64,000 nucleotides of DNA from Caecibacteroides pullorum (GTDB lineage Bacteria > Bacteroidota > Bacteroidia > Bacteroidales > Bacteroidaceae): NCBI RefSeq assembly GCF_019239235.1, contig NZ_JAAZTS010000002.1, positions 246,867-310,866 of the forward strand, in the 5' to 3' direction. Both the position numbers and the translations under genes were made by a program. The notes beneath the pieces were generated by a model. The model had not been told where the DNA came from, did not search any database, and saw only the letters and a list, made by a program, of their open reading frames with translations. This document shows positions 17,901 through 26,359 of the stretch, piece after piece. Each line of letters begins with the position of its first letter. Positions within the stretch are counted from its first letter, which is position 1.

Positions 17901-18557
17901 GCTGATACCCAGCTTGCCCGCCTCTCCGGCCAGTCGGTTCAGCTCTTCGCGCGGTGTGCGGGTATCCATCTGCTTGAATGATTCATTCAAAGCTTCGGTC
18001 TCTTCTTTCGTCATGCCCGTATATTTTATGACCTGACTCTGTGCTTCCTCCATCTGCGCATATTCATCGACACATTTGCGAGCTGTCAATGCCACGCCGG
18101 TCAGTGAAGCGATGACCGATGCGCCGATGGCGGCGTAGCGGTTGAACCCGTCGGCCAGCTTGGCAATGGAGAATTGCGTCTCCTTGGCCTCGTTTCGCAG
18201 CTCACGGATACGGGCATTGACTTCTTTCAGCTGCTGGTTGTACTGCTTCCATTGCGGGAGGCTCGGGTCGAGATTGCGAAGGATGGCATTCAGTTCCCGC
18301 TGGCGGTTGCCCAGTTCCTTCAGACTGAGTTTGCCGATGCCAATCTCTTCGAAAAGCTTGTCGTATTCAGCCTTCAGCTTTTTTACGACCTGCTCTTGAG
18401 CTTTGTATTCCGCACTATTTTCGCCAAACTGTTTCTTCAGTTTGTTTAAAGTGCTGGAGGCATTCTTCATGTCCTTCTCCAGCTCAATCATCTTCTGCCG
18501 GGCACTATCCTGCTGAACGATGATTTCCAGCTGCACTCTATCTATCTTCAGACTCAT
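14931..18557 (-). CDS. Tail tape measure protein
   Basis: 1208 residues, the longest gene of the phage. An N-terminal coiled coil (10-110) is followed by a TP901-type region (about 150-460) with LTGVALTARKCVDEYAQMEE and EAAGVISALAGN. Hydrophobic segments lie near 545 (WGLALAGVASLISYFAIF) and 1010-1045 (AMAGIPFIGPALGAAAA). Two related coiled-coil repeats carry ASRKLLLEQYGQDSSEIQG and LEQRRDMLAAFGMDTSAEDG. Length implies a long non-contractile tail, though no sheath gene was specifically searched. It has its own late promoter. Confidence 0.93.
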   Translation of the reverse strand: MSLKIDRVQLEIIVQQDSARQKMIELEKDMKNASSTLNKLKKQFGENSAEYKAQEQVVKKLKAEYDKLFEEIGIGKLSLKELGNRQRELNAILRNLDPSLPQWKQYNQQLKEVNARIRELRNEAKETQFSIAKLADGFNRYAAIGASVIASLTGVALTARKCVDEYAQMEEAQSQVIKYTGMTKEETEALNESFKQMDTRTPREELNRLAGEAGKLGISSRDQVLEFVEAADMINVALGEDLGEDAVKNIGKLSQMFGDGSRTLKEDMLAIGSAVNQVAQSSSASEPYLVEFTARMGGVAKQADLAVTDVMGFASALDQNMLRSEMASTALQSLILKIYQEPAKYAKLAGMDVQEFVNLVNTDVNEALLQFLGTLGKMGGMAQMSPILKEMKLSGAEAAGVISALAGNIDQVRREQVNANQAFIDGTSIINEFGVQNNTVQAGLDKAKKQFKDVRVELGEQLLPVMKYMVTTGSLTVKGLKEVVSIMVDYKSEILTAGAAVVTYTLYLKAATLWTNRHTVATKTATVATTLFNKALKMSPWGLALAGVASLISYFAIFKDKTDEATASLGSMNNELDKTKETMDLISKVKLSADNFQFLTDRQKQQMKADAQKGIEELDDLITQGMITNKQWYESEKQSLLKLAGDNEILRKLYMSGLEHDLRERMSVIAGYIEEKKELQKIIGMVPDSNNQTNVTVPTDQKDAEAALKSRYQNELNLLKEKYLNQQLTEEQYNKALYDAEVKYLASRKLLLEQYGQDSSEIQGQIYDKMIAEANRLYEETKTVDANRQTDLLGQAELEYQQEQSRLKQAYLDGDIRTQEDYQERMLEAERSYLEQRRDMLAAFGMDTSAEDGRLLDMDLKDKESGRKKQRKRGFEDIANTTDLDQQLNLLKAMYDADLINYEEYQETKTQLTEAAERQREEITKTSLDVISQATSAASQLIQALQDAEISKIESRYDKQIEAAKAAGKDTTKLEEQKEAAVNEVKRKYADKQFAASVLQVTATTAVTAMEAYKAMAGIPFIGPALGAAAAAAALAAGAAQIAVAKQQRDEAKGLKSGGYSDEYVDGYTRKGNPNDVAGVIPVHKNEFVANHEAVGNPAVKQFLDVFDVAQKKGTIRMLNTTQILEQVRTRSGRYSGGYTYDNPTRPSATISAELGQMTPEQRLQVIALLQENNRLLAVLCNKELVVDPRKVRDGIKRVETLERNVSR

Positions 18558-18581
18558 AATTACTACCTATTGATGACAAGA

Positions 18582-18616
18582 CAAAAGTACGTGCAGCCGG
18601 ATGCTGAGAAAAGGAC
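18582..18616 (-). promoter_or_regulatory. Phage late promoter of tape-measure gene (site 4)
   Basis: GTCCTTT (18610-18616), 20 bases, TACTTTTG (18582-18589) on the minus strand, placed between the preceding stop and the tape-measure start. Confidence 0.75.
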
Positions 18617-18620
18617 ATGT

Positions 18621-20504
18621 CTATTCGTCGAGCCATCGCCCGTTGTCGAGCCATACGCCACCGTCACGCCATTTGCCATCCGACAGGATCCATCGGACGT
18701 CGGCTTCGGTATCGCTGATGTTGATGCGATAGAAGGTACCCTTCCATGGGCCCTTTCGTCCGTTGGCGTCCAGTGTGTATTCCATCTCTTTGCAGACATA
18801 TCTCCGGTTGGCAATCTCAAAGATCATGCGCGGGTCATATACATTCGGGTCGTAGCTCTCGATGGTGATTTCATTGCGGTAGTCAATGTCGTATGCGCCC
18901 TGGTAGCAAAGCTCGTCGAGCTTCTGCAGGCGGAGGGAAGCCCCTACGGTGTTGGTCTTGTAATAGCGGCGGCGTTGTTCGGTACCGCTGACCGGGAGAA
19001 TGGCGTATTCGTCGATATAGGGAACGGGATATCTGGCCCGTTCTGCTGCTACGACACTGCCGCCTGCACCCTTGTATTCTATCGTCATGTCGCCGGTGTA
19101 GAAGGCCAAAGCCAGCGTGCTTTTTGACGTTGAATCCTTTTCTGTATCGCTCAATCCATTCTCGATCATATCAACCAGCGACATATCGCTTTCATCTTCG
19201 GATGAAGAGCTCGCGTCGTCTGGCGAAGGTATCCACACGGTATAGGAATATATGACAGATCCGGAGGCATACTTGTGCGTCTGCGTCTGTACCAAGCAGG
19301 CCGGTACGATTTCGGACGTAACTTCGGCCACCGCTTCGTCACGCTTCATTTCCGCAAACTGGTCCACCATCACATATACCGGCCACTTTGCAATTTCGTC
19401 AAATACGGTACCCAGGTACAGGAATTGCCTGCCTGTCACGGCATCCGTATAGATGGTGTCCGTGCGGGCGTGCTCCTCTTCGCGGAACCAGCGGGAGATG
19501 CGGTCAATGTCCGTAGCCTCGTAGTCCTCGGGGATAGTGTCGTATTTGGCTGCCTGACGGATGGCATCGTTCAAGCAGGCATATTTCCAAAAGCTGTCAC
19601 TGCCCAGGTTGTAAGCCACGTCGCTGGCGGCTGCATCTTCTACGTCCGGTTCTTCGTCCACTTCGGCCTCGTATTCGTCTTTCACCCGCTGTACATGCAG
19701 CGTGGTGACACCAGCGAAGAACTCGTTGCGGAAGAGCAGGCGCACATTGCGGGTACGGGCGTCGATGACGAAAACCATGTTGAAGGTGATTTCGATTTGC
19801 TCCAGGAAGTCGAGCACCGACCAGCCCGGCAACATCTCGCACCACTTCGATGTATGCTGCGTATGGCACAGGTACAGGTCTTTGAAAACGGTCTCCTCGA
19901 GGCTGTTTTCTGTCAGCGTATAGCCCAGTGCCCGCAGCACCTCGCGGATATAAGCGCACAGATAGGGCTGTGGGATATAGACGCCATCGGTTATCCATTG
20001 CGGAACGACACCCGTATCGTGGAAGAAATTCCACTGGTTCAGCACACGGCTCTCCGTATCGCTGTACACGGGTGCCAGGTTGTATTCCGCTTCGGGGTAT
20101 GTCTTTTCGTTCGGGCTGTAGTCACCCGTAGCCGGTACCGTTTCCTTCATGTCCAGGAATGAAATCATCAAGTCGCCTCCGATGACGTAGTTCAGCTCGG
20201 AGTTACCGCTGGCAATCTGGATGGATACGGTGTCGTCTGTCCAGGCGGTGATGACTTCGGTACCGTTGCAGTACACACGGTTGTCTGCAATCAGCACCGC
20301 CGACCGCTCACTCCGCACCTCGGTGACGGATGTCAAGCGGTTCAAGTGCTCGTAAAGCGATGCGTTGGTCGGATTGCTGAGTTGCAGTGTGATGTCGTAG
20401 GTGTATTCACCGTTTTTGGTGAACAGCGGGTTCTCCCGCTTCACCGAAGCGCTGAAGTCCTGAGGCAGTACGGCATGGGTGCCGTCGATAATCAATTCGG
20501 TCAT
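18621..20504 (-). CDS. Phage tail/baseplate structural protein
   Basis: 627 residues, beta-rich and acidic, with an Asp/Ser-rich linker (DDASSSSEDESD) near residue 430. The N-terminus (ELIIDGTHAVLPQDFSASV) and the repeated short strands resemble baseplate or tail-tip proteins in Bacteroides phages, which sit just upstream of the tape measure. The C-terminus ends in DGGVWLDNGRWLDE. No enzyme motif is seen. Function is inferred from size and gene order. Confidence 0.55.
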   Translation of the reverse strand: MTELIIDGTHAVLPQDFSASVKRENPLFTKNGEYTYDITLQLSNPTNASLYEHLNRLTSVTEVRSERSAVLIADNRVYCNGTEVITAWTDDTVSIQIASGNSELNYVIGGDLMISFLDMKETVPATGDYSPNEKTYPEAEYNLAPVYSDTESRVLNQWNFFHDTGVVPQWITDGVYIPQPYLCAYIREVLRALGYTLTENSLEETVFKDLYLCHTQHTSKWCEMLPGWSVLDFLEQIEITFNMVFVIDARTRNVRLLFRNEFFAGVTTLHVQRVKDEYEAEVDEEPDVEDAAASDVAYNLGSDSFWKYACLNDAIRQAAKYDTIPEDYEATDIDRISRWFREEEHARTDTIYTDAVTGRQFLYLGTVFDEIAKWPVYVMVDQFAEMKRDEAVAEVTSEIVPACLVQTQTHKYASGSVIYSYTVWIPSPDDASSSSEDESDMSLVDMIENGLSDTEKDSTSKSTLALAFYTGDMTIEYKGAGGSVVAAERARYPVPYIDEYAILPVSGTEQRRRYYKTNTVGASLRLQKLDELCYQGAYDIDYRNEITIESYDPNVYDPRMIFEIANRRYVCKEMEYTLDANGRKGPWKGTFYRINISDTEADVRWILSDGKWRDGGVWLDNGRWLDE

Positions 20505-20510
20505 TTCTTT

Positions 20511-20543
20511 AATTGAAAATTGACAATGGATAATTGAAAATTA
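20511..20543 (+). repeat. AATTGAAAATTG-type interspersed repeat, copy 1
   Basis: AT-rich segment with two AATTGAAAA units around CAATGGAT. A related copy in the opposite orientation lies at 23755-23793. Both sit at gene junctions of the tail operon. Confidence 0.55.
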
Positions 20544-20990
20544 ATCGAAGTCCTCGATGTACAGGCCGATGCTCAAGCCGTTCCATCCGCCACAGATGTC
20601 GTACTCCCATTCCGTCAGCAGGTCGTCGCCGGAGCGCAATTCGCCGCAAAAGGCATCATTCTCCAGCAGGGAATCCCGCAATATCCGCATCATGCGCTGG
20701 ATGCGTGCATAGTGCTGCAGCTCCGCTTCGTCGGTCTGCTGGCCGCTCGGCACCTTCTCCAGCAGGAAAATCAGCACCTTGTTACGGTCGCTGTGGTTGT
20801 CGAAGGTACCGTTCATCTGTGCGTCGGGGTAGTTGGCGCATAGCTGGATGCCTGTGCGGTCCTTCAGCTTCTTCACCATGTGCCCCTCACGCACCGCCAT
20901 CACGATGCCCTCTATCTTTTCTTCACTCTTTTGGTTTACCTTTTCCCGCAGCTCGGCCAGGATCTCTCGGTATTGTACAATATCAATCAT
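20541..20990 (-). CDS. Phage head-tail joining or tail completion protein candidate
   Basis: 149 residues of mixed alpha/beta sequence with the start overlapping the previous stop. Between portal-side and tail-side genes, a protein of this size is often a tail terminator or joining protein. The C-terminus (CGGWNGLSIGLYIEDFD) would form a strand pair. No family is recognised, so the role rests on position only. Confidence 0.5.
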   Translation of the reverse strand: MIDIVQYREILAELREKVNQKSEEKIEGIVMAVREGHMVKKLKDRTGIQLCANYPDAQMNGTFDNHSDRNKVLIFLLEKVPSGQQTDEAELQHYARIQRMMRILRDSLLENDAFCGELRSGDDLLTEWEYDICGGWNGLSIGLYIEDFD

Positions 20991-21973
20991 ACGTCCATCA
21001 GATTGCTTTGTGTGCCATCCGCCAGCCGGAAGCTGAACTCCACCGTCTTCAGGTTGGAGCGACGGAAGTCACGATCATACTTCATATTCGTTATCACTAT
21101 CGGCAGCCAGTTCTCGCCGGCCTTGACCTGAACCTCCTGGGCGTGAAGCATGTCACGCCACAGGCGGTAGTCGCTCTGCAGGAGGATGACGCCGCTGTTG
21201 GCCGTGTATTCGTCGGTCACCTTGACGCCGAACTTGCGCTCCACGCCCCACATCAGCGCCGTATCGCTTTCGTCAGCTGCCGATACCGTCAGGCCGCCCG
21301 TGGCCGTCAGCACCTCCGGCATGTCATATACATTCTTGAAGCGGAACTGCCACAGCTGGCCGTAGTGCGTCGGATCCACGAGGAACTCCAGCGTGCCGCC
21401 GTTGAAATTCACCTTGTAGTTCTGCAGGGCATCCACCTCGAGCAGGCTGCACACCCGGCTGTAGCTTACGTCAACCGTCAGCATCGCATTGTCACCGCCG
21501 GGAACCTGCACTACCTTATTCTTTTCTGCGCCTTCAGCATCGGTACCGTACAGAATGTATCCGCCCGCATGCCGGTCGCCGCTGGCGTATTCGGTGACGG
21601 ACGGATGAGTCACCTTGCGGTTCACTTCGCTCAGCACCGCCGGCAGGTCGCCCGCCTTGTTAGTCTGCATCCGGCTGTACATGACGAAGCTCTGTGCGTC
21701 CTGCATTTCGTTGATCAGGAAAGTAAAGGTTCCTGCGGCCGTGGTCTGAAGGGTGTGCTCGCCGTCGGGCCACACGCCCCACAAGGCCATGGCACAGAAC
21801 TTGCCCAGGCGGCGGATGCGTACCTGGTTGTTGCCGTCCGGCACATAGTCCTCGTCGAGGATGGTACGCCCTCCGTATTGCACGGAGAAGCGGATGGTGA
21901 CGTCGGTGTCGATGATGTAGTCCTGCATGGTGGCGCAGAACTCGTATTCTCGGGGTCGTTGTAGCACGTTCAT
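20987..21973 (-). CDS. Phage tail-associated structural protein
   Basis: 328 residues, strongly beta-rich, without signal peptide or membrane segment. FCATMQDYIIDTDVTIRFSV near the start and YSRVCSLLEVDALQNYKVNF in the middle suggest repeated beta domains. The gene overlaps both neighbours by four bases. Tail tube or distal-tail protein is possible; I cannot assign it. Confidence 0.5.
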   Translation of the reverse strand: MNVLQRPREYEFCATMQDYIIDTDVTIRFSVQYGGRTILDEDYVPDGNNQVRIRRLGKFCAMALWGVWPDGEHTLQTTAAGTFTFLINEMQDAQSFVMYSRMQTNKAGDLPAVLSEVNRKVTHPSVTEYASGDRHAGGYILYGTDAEGAEKNKVVQVPGGDNAMLTVDVSYSRVCSLLEVDALQNYKVNFNGGTLEFLVDPTHYGQLWQFRFKNVYDMPEVLTATGGLTVSAADESDTALMWGVERKFGVKVTDEYTANSGVILLQSDYRLWRDMLHAQEVQVKAGENWLPIVITNMKYDRDFRRSNLKTVEFSFRLADGTQSNLMDV

Positions 21974-22866
21974 AAGCGCATGTATTTATTACGTCGGTCG
22001 TTTTCAGGAAGCAGCTGATAATCGGGTGCGGAGCCGTCGCGTGCCCGCTTCATTTCGTCGAGCCAGTGTTCGCCGTCGCCCGCCATCCATGCGGCGGTTC
22101 GGGCCACGTCGTCCAGCGACGGAATCCGACTACCCTTCATGCCGTTCTCGGCCAGATAGCCCTGGATTACGCCCATCGGGAAAAGCCGGAGGGGCAACCG
22201 TCGCAAGGCGGCGGACATGGCCAGCAGCGCAACGGCCATCGAGGCGGCATAGTGGGCTTCGGTTTCGGTGCCTTTCTCCCCCAGCAGCTCCGGCCATTTC
22301 TCTCCGTAAGCACGGCTCACGGTGCGCGTCTGCACTTCGCGGATGAAAGGCACCAGCATCAGGTAGAGGCGTTCGCTGCCCTCGGTCGGGAAGTAGCGGT
22401 TCAGCTCCCGCCCGCTGCGGATAATCAGCTTCTGCGTCTCGAGATAAGTATCGCTCTCTGTCCACTCCTGCAGGTTGGTTTTGTTCAGGTAGCGGATGAG
22501 CGCGTCCACCGCCCGATAGTATTCCTCGAGGTGCATGGCGTCGTCACGGTCTAGCTGCCACTCCCAGGGCAGTTTGTCCGCGCCGTCGGTCGATACCTTG
22601 AATTTGCGGCCGTCGTCTTCGTGGCTCAAGTCGTTCTTGCGATAAAGACGCAAGGTAGCCAGGATGGCGATAGGGCGTTGTACCTTCTTCAGCAGTTCGG
22701 CATCATCTCTGCCGGCCGCTTTTTCCATCACCTTCTCGCCCACCAGTTCGGTCAGTTCCTCGGTAGCCTGCTCGATGTCGCCCACTACCTTGGAGAAATC
22801 GTTGTTGGCGTAGTAATTGCCCGTCAGCTGGCGGAGTTCTTCGCTCGAATTAATCAGTAGTTCCAT
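21970..22866 (-). CDS. Phage protein, possible DUF6712-like connector
   Basis: 298 residues, mainly helical. The opening (LLINSSEELRQLTGNYYANNDFSKV) and the following helix with GEKVMEKA resemble DUF6712-type head-tail connector proteins of Bacteroides phages; this is a recollection, not a search result. It lies directly downstream of portal-side genes, as a connector should. It overlaps the next gene by four bases. Confidence 0.5.
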   Translation of the reverse strand: MELLINSSEELRQLTGNYYANNDFSKVVGDIEQATEELTELVGEKVMEKAAGRDDAELLKKVQRPIAILATLRLYRKNDLSHEDDGRKFKVSTDGADKLPWEWQLDRDDAMHLEEYYRAVDALIRYLNKTNLQEWTESDTYLETQKLIIRSGRELNRYFPTEGSERLYLMLVPFIREVQTRTVSRAYGEKWPELLGEKGTETEAHYAASMAVALLAMSAALRRLPLRLFPMGVIQGYLAENGMKGSRIPSLDDVARTAAWMAGDGEHWLDEMKRARDGSAPDYQLLPENDRRNKYMRL

Positions 22867-22885
22867 ATCGGTATTGTTAACGTTA

Positions 22886-23752
22886 TCATTTCTTTTTCGT
22901 TCTCTTCTGCAGGCGGTCTGCCTGATGCTTGTCGTCGAGCAGCTTCAGCATCACTCGCAGCAGCGGCGCGTTGTCGGTGTCGGTAGCGGTACCGAATACA
23001 CCGCTCGAAGCCACGCAGTAAAGGATGCTGTTCAGCCCCAACCCTTCAGCCGGCTTGCCTTCCGTGCGCTTTGAACGGTCAAATACGGGTGCAAAGCACA
23101 CCTCTTGGCCGTCAATCAGGAAAGTACCTGTGTAGAGATACTGGCAGAAGTAGGCAAACCAGGCATAGATGCCCCATCGCAGATAGGGCTGCAGGATGCT
23201 GGCACGCGTCATCAGTACCGGCAGGCGGTCGGTGTCGAACGGTTCCCGACGGAACACGCCCTTCTGCTTCTTGGCCGGACGATAGAGCACGGCGCACAAG
23301 GCCAGCAGGTCGGTATCCTCGTGCGACTGGTCGTAGAGGTTCATGGCCGCCGTGGCCGCACGAAACTCACCGAACGTCAGGTCGGCTCCGTGGCTGGCCG
23401 GTCCCATGAGTCCGGCCACCTGTGGCAGCAGGTTGACCGTGCTGTCGTAGGTAAGCGAGATCCAGGTGTTTTCACCCTCCTGTTCGGTCCGCCACATCCA
23501 GTCCAGCGTGCCGGCCAGCTGGTGCACCAGCAGCCAGAAGTCGGGTTTGCTCTTCTTCAGCCCTCTGTTCTGAAGGACGAAGGCGCACCAGTCGCGCCGG
23601 ATATCGTCGAGAGTGATACCTTTGCGCTCCATCAGCTGCTGGCGTAGCCACAGCAAGTGAATCCATTCTTTGCTGTCCACTTCTTCCCAGCATTCCGGGA
23701 AGTCCAAACGTTCAGCCTCCCGTCTGCCTATATATTCTTTAAAACTCTTCAT
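22886..23752 (-). CDS. Phage structural protein next to portal
   Basis: 288 residues from the ATG at 23752 (a TTG six bases earlier also opens the frame). Helical and Trp/Tyr-rich; RREPFDTDRLPVLMTRASIL and a hydrophobic YLRWGIYAWFAYFCQYLY are distinctive. Possibly a minor head or adaptor protein. The lysine-rich end LQKRTKKK may bind DNA. No family recognised. Confidence 0.5.
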   Translation of the reverse strand: MKSFKEYIGRREAERLDFPECWEEVDSKEWIHLLWLRQQLMERKGITLDDIRRDWCAFVLQNRGLKKSKPDFWLLVHQLAGTLDWMWRTEQEGENTWISLTYDSTVNLLPQVAGLMGPASHGADLTFGEFRAATAAMNLYDQSHEDTDLLALCAVLYRPAKKQKGVFRREPFDTDRLPVLMTRASILQPYLRWGIYAWFAYFCQYLYTGTFLIDGQEVCFAPVFDRSKRTEGKPAEGLGLNSILYCVASSGVFGTATDTDNAPLLRVMLKLLDDKHQADRLQKRTKKK

Positions 23753-23754
23753 TC

Positions 23755-23793
23755 CCAATTCTCAATTATCCATTTTCAATTCTCAATTCTCAA
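23755..23793 (-). repeat. AATTGAGAATTG-type interspersed repeat, copy 2
   Basis: Read on the minus strand this contains ATTGAGAATTGAAAATGGAT, closely similar to 20511-20543 on the plus strand. It overlaps the last codons of the portal gene. Confidence 0.55.
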
Positions 23794-25145
23794 ATATTAT
23801 TGGTTGTCCGGTTGCTGGCACTCACATTGTCCTCCTTGTTGATGGCCTTCCTGTAGAATCCCAGTAAGATGCCCTTCTTCTGCGGGAAGTTGATGCGGAT
23901 GGCGTCGTTGATGGCCTCCAGCACGATGTCTTCGGCTATCTGTGTATCGGCACCGTAGAAGATCTTCAGGGCATAGAGCATCTGGCTTCCGCTATCACTC
24001 TTCCCATCGATGATGATGTTGGCCAAGGCGGGCGAAAGACCGAAGCCGCTGGTCGTAGAGCTGTCGGCAATGCGTGAAATCTTGGCCTGAGCCTCGATAT
24101 ACTTGTCGATGTTCATCTCGATGGGCTCCACCTTCCAGCTCTGTTCTTTTCCATTCGGGTCGATGAAGTCCACACAGGTGAAGAATTTGCCGGCGTTTTC
24201 ACGCCCGGCCATCACGTCGGCGATGGTATTCACCAGCTGATCCTTGAGCTTCTCCATTTCCTTGGCCAGCTGGTCATCGGTCCATTCTTCGTGCATGGAC
24301 TTCAGCATGGCCTGTTTGTCTTCCCAGTATTGCTGCGGCGTATGTACCATGTAGGCCGCCGCTATCATGTTTTCGTTCAAGTGGCGGATGATCTCCGGCA
24401 GGTCGTTGGCGTTCTCCAGCCAAGGAACGGAGCCGAAGAAGCACGACAGGGCGTACATGTTGCGTCCGAAAGACCGCAGGCTGTGGTACTTCACGGCGGC
24501 GGGATGCTTCGTCGGCTCCCATTTGTCGAAGGCCGGGAAGAGGTGGAATGTCTGGCTCCGGTAGGAGTCGAAGTCGCCCAGCAGGTACTGCGTCACGTCC
24601 TCCAGGTGTCGGCTGTCGTTCTCGGGCCACACCAACCGGCATTCCGCGCTGTGCAGGCACTCCAGTCGGCTCACCCAAGGGCGCCCGATGCGGCGTCCAC
24701 GCCCCATGACGTACTTGTTGAACACGCCGTTCATGTGCGTGTATTCCACGAGGCACGAACGAACGTATCGGCGGTAATCCCACGACTCCAGCCACTCCTG
24801 TATCTCTTCATCCTCCACCCGCTCCTGTGTGCGTTCGTTGTTCTCCAGCTTCAGGCGGTAGAGTGCGGGGCCTTGGCCGTAGAGCAGGCCGATTTTCCGG
24901 TCGAGGATGCCCGGACCGAGGTTATTGCGCTCCAGCAGGTTACGGATACCGTTTGGCAGGTTGTTGTCCTGCCCCCAGGGAACCACGCGCACACCTGCCA
25001 CGCTGACAGGACTATCATCCCAGTGTGGCGTCCGGAAGTTGAAAAACTGGCTCATGCTCGAGCTCCAGTCCATGTGCAGCGCGAACTGGCCTTTCGCCGT
25101 GTCCACGAACGAATAGTTTCCGATTTTCTTCTTGATTGTACTCAT
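23790..25145 (-). CDS. Phage portal protein
   Basis: 451 residues. The sequence has the long helical and acidic middle (HEEWTDDQLAKEMEKLKDQL) and the segment SGFGLSPALANIIIDGKSDSG typical of the portal stem/wing region of Bacteroides siphophages. VPWGQDNNLPNGIRNLLERN near residue 57 is also a common portal feature. Portals form the dodecameric vertex ring for DNA entry and exit. It overlaps the upstream gene by four bases; the terminase lies 7 kb upstream, separated by cargo. Confidence 0.8.
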   Translation of the reverse strand: MSTIKKKIGNYSFVDTAKGQFALHMDWSSSMSQFFNFRTPHWDDSPVSVAGVRVVPWGQDNNLPNGIRNLLERNNLGPGILDRKIGLLYGQGPALYRLKLENNERTQERVEDEEIQEWLESWDYRRYVRSCLVEYTHMNGVFNKYVMGRGRRIGRPWVSRLECLHSAECRLVWPENDSRHLEDVTQYLLGDFDSYRSQTFHLFPAFDKWEPTKHPAAVKYHSLRSFGRNMYALSCFFGSVPWLENANDLPEIIRHLNENMIAAAYMVHTPQQYWEDKQAMLKSMHEEWTDDQLAKEMEKLKDQLVNTIADVMAGRENAGKFFTCVDFIDPNGKEQSWKVEPIEMNIDKYIEAQAKISRIADSSTTSGFGLSPALANIIIDGKSDSGSQMLYALKIFYGADTQIAEDIVLEAINDAIRINFPQKKGILLGFYRKAINKEDNVSASNRTTNNI

Positions 25146-25579
25146 ATAGTTGCGTTCTTACGATTTTCGAGGATCCCTTTGAGTCGTGCGATTTCTTGCT
25201 CGCCCAGTCCGTACATGATTTTCGACACGAGCTTGTAATAGCCTGCGTACATGTTCTTGGCATACCAGCGATTCGAAGTCCTCTTCAGCTTGTTGCGCTT
25301 CATGCCCCAGATGTCGTGCATGGTGTCCACTTCGTGCTTGTTGCGTTTGTATCCTGTCATATCCACCGCACGACCGTATCCGAAGAAAGAGAAGCGCAGG
25401 CCCGGATTGCCGTTGTCGGTGAAACTGCTGTAGTTGATGCTGTCCAGCAGCGCATCCGTGCGCCGTAGCTTGTTCTTTTCGATGGCTTCGACCAGAATGT
25501 CGCACAGCCATTCACCGTGAAGCGACAGGGCTTCTTCGATGAATAGCAATTTCACTTCGTCACTCTCTTGGCTGATCAT
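25142..25579 (-). CDS. Small phage protein preceding portal
   Basis: 145 residues, basic C-terminal half (RNKLKRTSNRWYAKNMYAGYYKLVSKIMYG). First gene of the portal-tail unit, directly after a phage late promoter. It may be a minor capsid or adaptor protein. No domain recognised. Confidence 0.55.
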   Translation of the reverse strand: MISQESDEVKLLFIEEALSLHGEWLCDILVEAIEKNKLRRTDALLDSINYSSFTDNGNPGLRFSFFGYGRAVDMTGYKRNKHEVDTMHDIWGMKRNKLKRTSNRWYAKNMYAGYYKLVSKIMYGLGEQEIARLKGILENRKNATI

Positions 25580-25601
25580 TGTCGTTACTCTTTGTTTGGC
25601 G

Positions 25602-25636
25602 CAAAGGTAACGCCCGCGGGCGCGGGAGAAAAGGAC
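25602..25636 (-). promoter_or_regulatory. Phage late promoter of portal-tail unit (site 3)
   Basis: GTCCTTT (25630-25636), 20 bases, TACCTTTG (25602-25609) on the minus strand. The GTCCTTT element directly follows the T-run of the hicB terminator. Confidence 0.78.
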
Positions 25637-25642
25637 ATAAAA

Positions 25643-25672
25643 AAGCCAGGCACTCCAAGGTGTGTCTGGCTT
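25643..25672 (-). terminator. hicAB terminator
   Basis: AAGCCAG/CTGGCTT stem with extra inner pairs, followed on the minus strand by TTTTTT. It insulates hicAB from the portal unit. Confidence 0.75.
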
Positions 25673-25698
25673 AAATAGAAAAATACGTCAAACAATCG

Positions 25699-26121
25699 TT
25701 ATTCTACCGAAATAAGGCTCTGCCCGATGCGGTGCAGCCCGTCCACAATGCGCTGGCGCTGTACAGGACGAGGATGCTTCAGCCCGTTGGCATAGTGGCT
25801 CAGCTGCTGCTCGTTGATGCCCGATGCCCGCGCAATGGCAGCCAGCGAAACAAACTGTCCGCAGTTGCGCAACAGGGCAGATACGCCCAGCACCCACTCA
25901 AAATCATAGTTGCCTTCAGCCAGCCAAGCGGGCACTTCGTCGCCGTCGGCCAGCATGCCTTCTACGTGGAACTCGACTGCTTCACGCACAGCCTGCTTCA
26001 GCCCTTCCAGTGTCTTGTCGGTCACCACGACAGCGCCTGGCACCTGTTCGTCAACCGAAGCGCAGAAATTCTTTTCCGCCCATTCCACATTCACTTTGAT
26101 AATCTTCTTTTCCATTGCCAT
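25699..26121 (-). CDS. hicB: HicB-type antitoxin with helix-turn-helix
   Basis: 140 residues. The N-terminal partial RNase H-like HicB fold (VNVEWAEKNFCASVDEQVPG, then TLEGLKQAVREAVEFHVEGM) neutralises HicA. The C-terminal XRE-type helix-turn-helix (LAAIARASGINEQQLSHYANGLKHP, about 95-120) should bind the operator upstream of hicA and repress the pair. It follows hicA by 20 bases. In a prophage it could stabilise lysogeny or act in abortive infection. Confidence 0.85.
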   Translation of the reverse strand: MAMEKKIIKVNVEWAEKNFCASVDEQVPGAVVVTDKTLEGLKQAVREAVEFHVEGMLADGDEVPAWLAEGNYDFEWVLGVSALLRNCGQFVSLAAIARASGINEQQLSHYANGLKHPRPVQRQRIVDGLHRIGQSLISVE

Positions 26122-26141
26122 ATCTTTTTAAAGGGGTGGCT

Positions 26142-26336
26142 TTATCGCCACCCCGCTTGTTTCCAAATGCTGTTGAGGTTGTTCTGGTCCATGTCCTCGT
26201 TCGGTTTCCCTCTCACGGTCACCTTGCCGGGCTTGTCGGGGTGCTTGAACTGTCGGTGGTCTCCCTTCCAGTATGACAACACCCACCCGTCTTTTTCGAG
26301 GAGCTTGACAACCTCTTTAACTTTTAATACTTTCAT
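26142..26336 (-). CDS. hicA: HicA-type mRNA interferase toxin
   Basis: 64 residues from ATG 26336. It has the double-stranded-RNA-binding-like HicA fold: MKVLKVKEVVKLLEKDGWVL, the catalytic histidine in GDHRQFKHP (about residue 26) and GKVTVRGK. The longer upstream frame was rejected because the promoter and operator lie inside it. HicA enzymes cleave mRNA and stop growth until HicB rebinds. Confidence 0.87.
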   Translation of the reverse strand: MKVLKVKEVVKLLEKDGWVLSYWKGDHRQFKHPDKPGKVTVRGKPNEDMDQNNLNSIWKQAGWR

Positions 26337-26359
26337 AAATCGATTGTTTTGGAACACTG

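Noticed and set aside
19275..20162. Rightward frame of 295 codons opposite the tail protein.
   Set aside because: Shadow of the tail gene; composition is unlike a real protein and no start signal is present.
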